From NCBI GenBank assembly GCA_040773965.1, contig JAXGVG010000122.1:1-5522 (forward strand): DNA of 5,522 nt. The letters are read 5' to 3'. The notes under the pieces are model-generated. The model saw only the letters and a program-made list of their open reading frames with translations. It made no database searches and was not told the origin of the DNA. The position numbers were made by a program, and so were the translations under genes. Of the stretch, positions 1-4,671 are shown one piece after another; the stretch's first letter is position 1; each line of letters starts with the position of its first letter. The stretch comes from JAXGVG01 sp040773965. GTDB lineage: Bacteria > Pseudomonadota > Alphaproteobacteria > UBA9219.

Positions 1-234
1 GCCCTGTTCATGACGCACCAGAATGTGGCGCACGGCTTGTTGCCGTTTGTAAGCGTCATAGATCGGCAAAACCGCGCCGCCGGGATACCCGAAGACATGG
101 TTCACCTTGTTTTCGGCAAGCGCGCGCCAAACCATTTCGGCGCCGGTCATTCTTTCCCCGGAATGCGGCGAGCCGGAAGAAGACGGATAACTTCCGCTAT
201 CGGCATGAAACGTTCCGGTTCTTCCATAATCCAT
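1..234 (-). CDS. ilvB: Acetolactate synthase large subunit, N-terminal part (runs off the window's left edge)
   Basis: This is the start of the thiamine-diphosphate enzyme that condenses two pyruvates to acetolactate, or pyruvate plus 2-oxobutyrate, in the first common step of valine/leucine/isoleucine synthesis. Only 78 codons lie in the window. From residue 29 they match the family start: MTGAEMVWRALAEN, then the signature HVFGYPGGAVLPIYDA, then RHILVRHEQG. Glu76 in HEQG corresponds to the family's cofactor-activating glutamate. The start at 234 is chosen because AGGAG (241-245) lies 6 nt upstream. It gives an unusual Ser/Gly-rich 28-residue extension. The alternative ATG at 148-150 has a weaker GGGGAAAG ahead of it and would start exactly at the conserved domain. 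The gene sits directly behind a BCAA attenuator (273-374), which supports the assignment. It could be named ilvB or ilvI; related TPP enzymes such as glyoxylate carboligase are less likely given the Ile/Leu/Val leader. Confidence 0.93.
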   Translation of the reverse strand, partial: MDYGRTGTFHADSGSYPSSSGSPHSGERMTGAEMVWRALAENKVNHVFGYPGGAVLPIYDAYKRQQAVRHILVRHEQG

Positions 235-272
235 TTTTGTCTCCTGTTGTTTTTCAATTATGCGCGGGCAAC

Positions 273-294
273 AAAAAAGGCCCTCGAAGGGGCC
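273..294 (-). terminator. Intrinsic terminator of attenuator A
   Basis: In the minus-strand transcript, GGCCC (290-294) pairs with GGGCC (279-283) around the loop CTTCGA, followed at once by six U (273-278). It ends transcription before ilvB when leader translation is not stalled. It could also limit read-through from the 261-aa gene. Confidence 0.9.
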
Positions 295-329
295 CTGGGT
301 GCGCGCTGGCGGCCGTGTGATCTCTCGGA

Positions 330-374
330 TCACCCCGTGTCCAGCGCGCGTCTAACCAGCAGAATCTTGTTCAT
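330..374 (-). CDS. ilv leader peptide A (MNKILLVRRALDTG)
   Basis: A 14-codon ORF, ATG at 372-374 and TGA at 330-332, with four consecutive branched-chain codons: ATT CTG CTG GTT (Ile4-Leu5-Leu6-Val7). It begins 41 nt after the stop of the 261-aa gene and lies 96 nt upstream of ilvB. Ribosome-binding signal is moderate: GAG about 9 nt before the ATG within GAGACAAAACGG. The peptide itself probably has no function; its translation rate would sense charged tRNA-Ile/Leu/Val. The tail ALDTG is shared with the second leader at 1285-1338 because the DNA coding it also forms the hairpin arm. Confidence 0.85.
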   Translation of the reverse strand: MNKILLVRRALDTG

Positions 375-414
375 CCGTTTTGTCTCATCCTCTTCAAAAA
401 GCCGTCTTCATCCA

Positions 415-1200
415 TTACCGGGGGTCATGCTTCGGATTGTGCCTCGACGCCTTTCCGCTTGTTCCGTTGCCGTTATCCCGCCGCGGGCGAAGAAAAGGCC
501 TGAAGTCCTCGACAGGTTCGTACGTTTTTATGGCCGGATTGAATCTTATGCCATAAGCGCCAAGGCCCATAACGCCGTTGCCGTAAAAATTGTTCCATCT
601 TTCTTCCATGGCTTCGCGCGCGGGCCTTTCCGCTTCTTCCTGAGCCAAGGCTTCTTTTTTTTCTTTCGCGACTCCTTTAAGAAGCGTTTGAGCCTGCGCG
701 AAGTCGAACCCGGCATCCGTGCGGTCGGGCCGGAGAAAACGCATTTCGCCGTTCTTGAAATTCATGGAAAGCGCGGCGACGTTTTGATTCCGCAGGAAGG
801 AGGCCTCCTTGTCCCCGGCAAGAGGAAGACTGACGAAGTCTTTTCCGGCTCGTCCGCCAAGACTGGCCTGAACGGCGTTCTCATAGGGGTTCCGGCTCTG
901 ATAAAAATCGGCTTTAAATGTGAAGCGGCCCAGCGTGACGTGAACTTCAAGAGTGTCCCGGCCCAGATAATCTGCAAAACGTTCCATCCGGACCTCGGGC
1001 CAAAAAACCGTTCCGTGATTCCAGAGACTCTCGTTTTGTTTGTCGAATGCGGCGAAAAGCTTGTCGTGAAACTTGTCCAACTCTGTGCGGGGATCCGGCG
1101 CGAGCGTAAGAGCTGGTTTGTTCTTAAGCAGAGTTGTCGCCGGGGCTTCGTCTTGATCCCCGGGGCCGAAAAGTGTGGTTTCTACGTTCAACCTTGTCAT
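415..1200 (-). CDS. Unrecognised 261-aa soluble protein under BCAA attenuator control
   Basis: I do not recognise this protein. It has no signal peptide and no membrane segment. Residues 36-80 are mixed charged/aromatic (TELDKFHDKLFAAFDKQ, then WNHGTVFWPEVRMERF). Residues 82-155 look beta-rich (TLEVHVTLGRFTFKADFY). Residues 176-204 are a Lys/Glu/Ala-rich likely helix. The tail from 238 is basic and Asn/Gly-rich, probably disordered. The start is placed at ATG 1198-1200, because GGAG at 1207-1210 is 6 nt upstream; an ATG at 1210-1212 lacks such a site and itself overlaps that GGAG. Upstream lies a complete BCAA attenuator with its own promoter; downstream come a second attenuator and ilvB. The context suggests a role linked to Ile/Leu/Val supply, but nothing in the protein itself shows what it does. 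Codon use and base composition resemble the neighbours. The long plus-strand ORF opposite it is a shadow. Confidence 0.8.
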   Translation of the reverse strand: MTRLNVETTLFGPGDQDEAPATTLLKNKPALTLAPDPRTELDKFHDKLFAAFDKQNESLWNHGTVFWPEVRMERFADYLGRDTLEVHVTLGRFTFKADFYQSRNPYENAVQASLGGRAGKDFVSLPLAGDKEASFLRNQNVAALSMNFKNGEMRFLRPDRTDAGFDFAQAQTLLKGVAKEKKEALAQEEAERPAREAMEERWNNFYGNGVMGLGAYGIRFNPAIKTYEPVEDFRPFLRPRRDNGNGTSGKASRHNPKHDPR

Positions 1201-1206
1201 CTTGTT

Positions 1207-1210
1207 CTCC
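1207..1210 (-). promoter_or_regulatory. Shine-Dalgarno site deciding the start of the 261-aa gene
   Basis: GGAG in the transcript, 6 nt before ATG 1198-1200. It directly follows the AT of the upstream in-frame ATG (1210-1212), which would add four residues (MENK) but has only weak purines ahead of it. The sequence GGAGAACAAGATG is laid out much like AGGAGACAAAAATG of ilvB, in keeping with the two leaders being duplicates. Confidence 0.7.
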
Positions 1211-1236
1211 ATAATCTCATGTTAAATTCGGGCAAT

Positions 1237-1258
1237 AAAAAAGGCCCTTGGAAGGGCC
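1237..1258 (-). terminator. Intrinsic terminator of attenuator B
   Basis: GGCCCTT (1252-1258) pairs with AAGGGCC (1243-1249) in the transcript, probably as a 6-bp stem with a 4-nt loop, followed by six U (1237-1242). It lies 37 nt before the start of the 261-aa gene. Confidence 0.9.
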
Positions 1259-1284
1259 CGGGTGCGCGTTGGCGGTCGTGCGAT

Positions 1285-1338
1285 CTAGGATCGCCCCGTG
1301 TCCAACGCACCACTAATAACCAGCATAAAATGACGCAT
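1285..1338 (-). CDS. BCAA leader peptide B (MRHFMLVISGALDTGRS)
   Basis: A 17-codon ORF, ATG at 1336-1338 and TAG at 1285-1287. Its control codons are CTG GTT ATT (Leu6-Val7-Ile8), followed by the same ALDTG as leader A. Reading continues to a TAG at the apex of the inner hairpin, three codons further than in leader A. AAGG about 8 nt upstream is a possible ribosome-binding site. The role, sensing Leu/Val/Ile tRNA charging, is inferred from its codons and its terminator. Confidence 0.82.
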   Translation of the reverse strand: MRHFMLVISGALDTGRS

Positions 1339-1368
1339 GTCTTCTGCCTTGTTGAATTCGTGAGGGGC

Positions 1369-1398
1369 ATCCTATGTGAAAGCCGCTCGCACAGTCAA
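1369..1398 (-). promoter_or_regulatory. Sigma70-type promoter for attenuator B and the 261-aa gene
   Basis: On the minus strand there is a -35 TTGACT (1393-1398, 5 of 6 to consensus), an 18-bp spacer, and a -10 TAGGAT (1369-1374, 4 of 6). Transcription would start near 1362, about 24 nt before the leader ATG. I saw no comparable promoter between the 261-aa gene and leader A, so this promoter may serve ilvB too. Confidence 0.6.
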
Positions 1399-1435
1399 CA
1401 CTTTCATGAAACGAGAGTGGACCATGAAATTGGTT

Positions 1436-1534
1436 AACGCAGCCTTAACGGTGCTTCAACGGTGCTTCAACGGTGCTTCAACGGTGCTTCAACGGTGCCC
1501 AAACGCTGCATCAAAGCTGCCTGAACGCGCGCGT
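1436..1534. repeat. 11-bp tandem repeat array, nine units (four perfect)
   Basis: Units in strict 11-bp register. 1436-1446 is a degenerate unit (AACGCAGCCTT). 1447-1490 holds four exact copies of AACGGTGCTTC. 1491-1501 is AACGGTGCCCA, followed by AACGCTGCATC, AAAGCTGCCTG and AACGCGCGCGT. The period is not a multiple of three, so it is not built for coding. It lies about 40 bp upstream of the -35 box of the attenuator B promoter and behind the end of rlmN. It may be simple slippage, or a phased set of protein-binding sites, since 11 bp is close to one helical turn. Confidence 0.9.
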
Positions 1535-1555
1535 TTTGCCCCTCGAAAACGCACG
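1528..1555 (-). terminator. Possible rlmN 3' hairpin (no U-tract)
   Basis: In the minus-strand RNA, CGTGCGTTTT (1546-1555) pairs with AAAACGCGCG (1528-1537), ten pairs including one G-U, loop CGAGGGGC. On the plus strand the wobble becomes a C-A mismatch, so the structure favours the rlmN transcript. It begins 23 nt after the rlmN stop. No run of U follows, so it may be a 3'-end stabiliser or a Rho-linked end rather than an intrinsic terminator. Confidence 0.35.
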
Positions 1556-1577
1556 GAAAACCTTATAATACAGGCTC

Positions 1578-2672
1578 TTAACCCCTCTGTGACGCGCGTT
1601 TTTTCCGGCTTTCCGATCGCAATTGCCCGCACGCCGCCATAATATCCCGCCCACGGGGAGCGCGTATCGGGCTCGCGTAACCCGCGCGATTCACGATATC
1701 CCCGAACGCCTCGATGGCCTTCCGGTCGGGACATTCGAAAGGCGCGCCGGGCCATGGATTGAACGGGATAAGGTTAATCTTCGCCGGTATGCCCGCCAGC
1801 AATTTGACCAGCGCGCGCGCGTCCGCCGGACTGTCGTTGACGCCCTTAAGCATGATGTATTCGAACGTGATGCGCCGCGCGTTGCTCGCGCCCGGATAGT
1901 TGCGGCAGGCGTTCAGCAATTCCTTGATCGGGTATTTGCGGTTGATGGGCACAAGCTCGTCACGCAATTCGTCTGTCACCGCATGCAGGCTGATGGCGAG
2001 TCCAACGCCGAGTTCCGCGCCGCATCTTTCGATCGTCGGCACGACGCCGCATGTGGAAAGCGTGATCTTGCGCCGCCCTATGGCGATGCCGTCGCTGTCC
2101 ATAATGATTTTCAAGGCCTTCGCCACGTTGTCGTAATTGCGCAGCGGCTCGCCCATGCCCATCACGACGATGTTGGAAAGCAGCCGCTGTTCCCGCGTGG
2201 AAGGCCATTCGCCGAGCTCGTCGCGGGCCGTCATGACCTGCATGACGATTTCCCCGGCCGTCAGATTGCGCGCAAGGCGTTGGGTGCCGGTGTGGCAGAA
2301 CTTGCACTTCATGGCGCAGCCGACCTGGCTTGAGACGCACAACGCGCCGCGATCCTCTTCGGGTATGTGCACGCACTCGATCTCTTCGCCGTCGTCCATG
2401 CGTAAAAGCCATTTGCGGGTGCCGTCTTCGGACTGCTGGCGCGTGACGATTTCCGGGCGGCCTATAACGAAACGTTCGGCCAGCCGGGCGCGAACCGGCC
2501 TGCCCAGATTCGTCATTTTATCGAAGTCGCGGACGCCATGGCAGTACATCCACGACCAAATCTGCTTGGCGCGGAATGATTCGATCTCAAACGAGGCGAG
2601 CTCGGCCTTAAGCTCCTTCAGGTCGAGGCCGACGAGATTCAACCGTTCTTTCGCTTTACCTGATTCGGGCAT
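1578..2672 (-). CDS. rlmN: Dual-specificity RNA methyltransferase RlmN (radical SAM)
   Basis: Methylates C2 of adenosine 2503 in 23S rRNA and A37 in some tRNAs, a cytosolic radical-SAM reaction that uses a methylated cysteine. Numbering from an upstream in-frame TTG (2688-2690), the 4Fe-4S cysteines of CxxxCxxC are C125, C129 and C132 in SQVGCAMKCKFC. The conserved C118 (GALCVSSQ) and the methyl-carrying C354 (MAACGQLR) are both present. Other family blocks are MGMGEPL, LSTCGVVP, ISLHAVTDELRD and INLIPFNPWPG. I place the start at ATG 2670-2672, giving 364 residues, because an AGAAG lies just upstream and the TTG is a weaker codon. The length is normal for the family and all key residues are intact. 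It is divergent from fliL; the antisense ORFs over it are shadows. Confidence 0.97.
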   Translation of the reverse strand: MPESGKAKERLNLVGLDLKELKAELASFEIESFRAKQIWSWMYCHGVRDFDKMTNLGRPVRARLAERFVIGRPEIVTRQQSEDGTRKWLLRMDDGEEIECVHIPEEDRGALCVSSQVGCAMKCKFCHTGTQRLARNLTAGEIVMQVMTARDELGEWPSTREQRLLSNIVVMGMGEPLRNYDNVAKALKIIMDSDGIAIGRRKITLSTCGVVPTIERCGAELGVGLAISLHAVTDELRDELVPINRKYPIKELLNACRNYPGASNARRITFEYIMLKGVNDSPADARALVKLLAGIPAKINLIPFNPWPGAPFECPDRKAIEAFGDIVNRAGYASPIRAPRGRDIMAACGQLRSESRKKRASQRG

Positions 2673-2808
2673 TAAACTTCTTTGACACAAGCCGATAGTG
2701 AATGTTCATAAGACGGAACTTTAACATCATTTCCATGCGTCTCACCATCGAGAAAAAGTTTTTTCTTTTTCGCGCCGCCCTGAAATTTGCCGGAACGGTT
2801 TTAGCTCT

Positions 2809-2837
2809 TTAACTATTTCTAATCACTTGTTAACCAT
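2809..2837 (+). promoter_or_regulatory. Candidate CtrA-like half-sites upstream of fliL
   Basis: TTAACTAT (2809-2816) and TTAACCAT (2830-2837) lie 21 bp apart, two helical turns, in the same orientation. TTAACCAT resembles the half-site of the alphaproteobacterial regulator CtrA, which controls flagellar genes in several members of the class. The second site also sits inside CTTGT-N7-ACAAG. A full TTAA-N7-TTAA box is not present, so this is a weak prediction. Confidence 0.3.
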
Positions 2838-2856
2838 ACAAGGCTAAGACCTGAAA

Positions 2857-2874
2857 GGGGCGGCGCGCAGCCCC
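2857..2874 (+). promoter_or_regulatory. Small GC hairpin in the probable fliL 5' leader
   Basis: GGGGC (2857-2861) pairs with GCCCC (2870-2874) around an 8-nt loop, about 60 nt before the fliL start. No U-tract follows, so it is not a terminator. It could shape the leader mRNA or be incidental. Confidence 0.3.
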
Positions 2875-2935
2875 GCAACAGGCGAGTATTGGCCGTGATT
2901 GGCTTGTCTTGTTCCCTGCTTAATGGAGTCCGGCT

Positions 2936-3499
2936 GTGGCGAAAAAAGGCGAAGATAAGGACGACGAGAAAGAAAAAAAAGTCGCCGAAGATGAAGAATC
3001 GGAAGGCGGGGAAGACTCGCCGGAGGATTTGGAAGGCGGCGGAAAAAAACTAAGCAAAAAGATGCTGATTGTCGTGGCCGTTGCGGGCGTGCTCGTTTTA
3101 GGCGGCGCCACGGTCGGCGCGCTGTATTTTACGGGCGTCATCGGCGGCAAAAAAGATGACGCGACCGGGCTTCAGGAAAAGGCGGCCAGAGGCAAGACCG
3201 TTTATTATTCGTTGGGCGACATCCTCGTGAACCTGAGCGGCGAAGGGAAACGTCCGAATTTCCTGAAGATAAAAGTCAGTCTTGAATTGGCGGATGAAAA
3301 GGATGTGGTGGTGATGGACGCGATAAAACCGCGCATCATCGACAACTTTCAGGTTTACTTGCGTGAGTTGCGCGTCGAAGACCTGCGGGGCTCGGCCGGG
3401 CTCTTCCGGCTGCGCGAGGAACTGCTTTTGCGCGTGTCCGAAGCCGCGCAGCCCGTGCGCATCCGGGATGTATTGTTTCAGGAGATGTTGGTGCAATGA
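2936..3499 (+). CDS. fliL: Flagellar basal body-associated protein FliL
   Basis: FliL is a single-pass inner-membrane protein that surrounds or supports the stator units at the flagellar motor. The 187 residues divide into a cytosolic, highly charged Lys/Glu/Asp-rich tail (1-42), one membrane helix (about 43-66), and a periplasmic domain. The periplasmic part carries the family pattern: YYSLGDILVNLSG (90-102), NFLKIKVSLELAD (108-120), then the DAIKPRIID helix and a C-terminal end with VRIRDVLFQEMLVQ. The start is GTG at 2936 with GGAG at 2925-2928, spacing 7. The unusually acidic N-terminus is longer than in many homologues, but such tails are common in this class. It is first in the operon with fliM, 89 bp ahead of it. 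Confidence 0.95.
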   Translation: MAKKGEDKDDEKEKKVAEDEESEGGEDSPEDLEGGGKKLSKKMLIVVAVAGVLVLGGATVGALYFTGVIGGKKDDATGLQEKAARGKTVYYSLGDILVNLSGEGKRPNFLKIKVSLELADEKDVVVMDAIKPRIIDNFQVYLRELRVEDLRGSAGLFRLREELLLRVSEAAQPVRIRDVLFQEMLVQ

Positions 3500-3511
3500 C
3501 AGAGGACAGTC

Positions 3512-3581
3512 ATCAGTTATCAGTTATCAGAAAAGCTGATAGTCTCGACCGTTTTCTGATAACTGATCTCTGATAACCGAT
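3512..3581. repeat. Palindromic repeat element in the fliL-fliM gap
   Basis: ATCAGTTATCAGAAAA (3519-3534) is a perfect 16-bp inverted match to TTTTCTGATAACTGAT (3552-3567), with a 17-nt loop. Each side also carries a shifted copy of the same word: ATCAGTTATCAG at 3512-3523 on the left, and CTGATAACCGAT at 3570-3581 on the right, which matches the left one inverted at 11 of 12 positions. It nearly fills the intergenic space and ends 7 bp before the fliM ATG. It looks like a small palindromic intergenic repeat (REP/MITE-like) rather than a terminator; there is no U-tract after the stem. Confidence 0.85.
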
Positions 3582-3588
3582 TACGGAT

Positions 3589-4668
3589 ATGGACGATACC
3601 GCAAACCCCGAGATGACCGAAGAAGAACGCCAGGCGGCCGAGTGGGCGGCCATGGCGGAAAGCGAAGCGGCAGGCGGCGGCGCGTCCGCCGAAGGCGGCG
3701 CGGCGCGCGTCCTTAGCCAACATGAAATCGACAGCCTTTTGGGTTTCAGCGGCGGCGGGCCCCAGCAAGACAATTCCGGCATTATGGCGCTTATCAACAG
3801 CGCGCTCGTCAATTACGAGCGCTTGCCGATGCTGGAAGTGGTCTTCGACCGGCTTGTGCGCATGATGTCTACCAGCTTGCGCAACTTCACGTCCGACAAC
3901 GTCGAAGTCAGCCTCGATCAGATAACGTCCGTGCGTTTCGGGGATTACCTGAACTCGATCCCGCTTCCCGCCATGCTGGCCGTTTTCAAGGCGGAAGAGT
4001 GGGACAACTCGGCGCTGATGACCATCGACAGCGCGATGATTTACTCCATCGTCGACGTGCTGCTCGGCGGCCGCCGCGGCACGGCGGCCATGCGCATCGA
4101 AGGGCGCCCCTACACGACGATCGAGCGCAATCTTGTGGAGCGGCTCGTGCGCGTCGTCCTCGCGGACGTAAGCGGGGCTTTCGATCCGCTCTCGCCGGTC
4201 ACGTTCCGTTTCGACCGTCTGGAAACCAACCCGCGCTTTGCCACCATCGCGCGCCCGGCCAACGCGGCCGTTCTGGCCAAGTTGCGCATCGACATGGAGG
4301 ACCGCGGCGGACGCATTGAAATTCTTATCCCGTATGCGACGCTGGAACCCATCCGCGAGCTGCTGCTGCAAATGTTTATGGGCGAAAAATTCGGCCGCGA
4401 TTCGATTTGGGAAACGCACTTGGGCAATGAGCTTCTGATGACGAACATGCACATGAACGCCGTTCTGGACGAAGTGACCATGCCGCTCGGCGACGTGATC
4501 AACTGGAAAGTCGGTTCGCGGCTCATGTTGAATGTCAAGCCGGAAGACCTTATTGCCCTGCGCGCGGGGGAGGTAACCCTGTTCCAGGGCCGCATGGGCT
4601 CGTTGAATGGAAAGATAGCCGTCCGCGTTGAGGAGATAACGCTTCACGAAACGAAACATCAGGAATAA
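3589..4668 (+). CDS. fliM: Flagellar motor switch protein FliM
   Basis: FliM is the middle C-ring protein that binds phosphorylated CheY and switches rotation direction. Its 359 residues show the family layout: an acidic/Ala-rich N-terminal extension (1-40) containing AAEWAAM; the CheY-binding motif VLSQHEIDSLLGF (41-53); the CheC-like middle domain with IDSAMIYSIVDVLLGGRRG (146-164), which contains the GGxxG element; then the C-terminal SpoA/FliN-like domain (about 285-355), including LGDVINWKVGSRLML. The start at 3589 follows an in-frame stop at 3574, so it cannot be further upstream except by a non-standard codon. No clear Shine-Dalgarno sequence precedes it (ACGGAT touches the ATG). A later ATG at 3613 is possible but also poorly supported. 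Only 3 bp separate it from the next gene. Confidence 0.97.
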   Translation: MDDTANPEMTEEERQAAEWAAMAESEAAGGGASAEGGAARVLSQHEIDSLLGFSGGGPQQDNSGIMALINSALVNYERLPMLEVVFDRLVRMMSTSLRNFTSDNVEVSLDQITSVRFGDYLNSIPLPAMLAVFKAEEWDNSALMTIDSAMIYSIVDVLLGGRRGTAAMRIEGRPYTTIERNLVERLVRVVLADVSGAFDPLSPVTFRFDRLETNPRFATIARPANAAVLAKLRIDMEDRGGRIEILIPYATLEPIRELLLQMFMGEKFGRDSIWETHLGNELLMTNMHMNAVLDEVTMPLGDVINWKVGSRLMLNVKPEDLIALRAGEVTLFQGRMGSLNGKIAVRVEEITLHETKHQE

Positions 4669-4671
4669 ACG

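Larger units (their letters stand above)
273..374 (-). promoter_or_regulatory. Branched-chain amino acid transcription attenuator in front of ilvB (copy A)
   Basis: The leader region of ilvB holds a short ORF with Ile-Leu-Leu-Val codons, a long hairpin and an intrinsic terminator. The outer stem pairs 341-349 (GCGCGCTGG in the transcript) with 301-309 (CCAGCGCGC), 9 bp without mismatch. The inner stem pairs 328-333 (GTGATC) with 317-322 (GATCAC) around a 5-nt loop. The leader stop codon lies in this hairpin, as in classical attenuators. A ribosome stalled on the Ile-Leu-Leu-Val codons would cover the first arm and change downstream folding. I could not identify a convincing antiterminator pairing by eye, so that step is inferred from the ilv/leu/trp paradigm. 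A second copy lies at 1237-1338. Confidence 0.88.
1237..1338 (-). promoter_or_regulatory. Second branched-chain amino acid attenuator (copy B), in front of the 261-aa gene
   Basis: Same architecture as copy A. The outer stem pairs 1302-1310 (GTGCGTTGG in the transcript) with 1264-1272 (CCAACGCGC), 9 bp with one G-U. The inner stem pairs 1289-1294 (GCGATC) with 1280-1285 (GATCGC) around a 3-nt loop. My hand alignment with copy A from the outer stem to the U-tract matches 63 of 75 columns. Stem differences are compensatory: C-G in A becomes U-A in B in the outer stem, and U-A becomes C-G in the inner stem. Similarity continues past the terminator (TTGCCCG in both), so the whole leader up to the ribosome-binding site was probably duplicated. 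Confidence 0.87.
2673..2935. other. Divergent rlmN-fliL intergenic region
   Basis: 263 bp without a gene, presumably holding promoters for both directions. Visible elements are: TTGACA at 2682-2687 on the plus strand without a good -10; TTAAC at 2721, 2809 and 2830; an A/T hairpin GAAAAAG-TTTTTT-CTTTTTC at 2752-2771; and a GC hairpin at 2857-2874. I could not fix a transcription start for either gene. Confidence 0.6.

Noticed and set aside
10..1437. 475-codon plus-strand ORF
   Set aside because: It runs antisense through the ilvB start, both attenuators and the 261-aa gene. Its product is low in recognisable motifs and ignores the terminators and leader structures. It is a shadow of GC-rich coding on the other strand.
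1564..1569. TATAAT on the plus strand as a promoter -10
   Set aside because: No matching -35 about 17 bp upstream, and nothing but antisense rlmN lies downstream.
1376..1642. Plus-strand ORF of 88 codons (GTG start) across the tandem repeat
   Set aside because: It begins inside the minus-strand promoter, runs through the 11-bp repeats, whose period shifts frame, and then into antisense rlmN. No convincing ribosome-binding site.
1623..2333. Plus-strand 236-codon ORF opposite rlmN
   Set aside because: Antisense shadow; Arg/His-rich composition typical of out-of-frame GC-rich DNA, while the opposite strand encodes a complete RlmN.
2752..2771. GAAAAAG-TTTTTT-CTTTTTC hairpin as a bidirectional terminator
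   Set aside because: The stem is only A/T pairs apart from its two G-C ends, and it lies between divergent 5' ends where no transcript needs to stop.
2889..2908. Possible sigma54 promoter (TTGGCCGTGATTGGCTTG) before fliL
   Set aside because: The GG and GC elements are 9 bp apart instead of 10, and the -12 TTGC element is not matched.
3520..4659. Minus-strand 379-codon ORF opposite fliM
   Set aside because: His/Arg/Val-rich antisense translation of fliM, starting and ending with that gene and the palindromic element. No independent signals.
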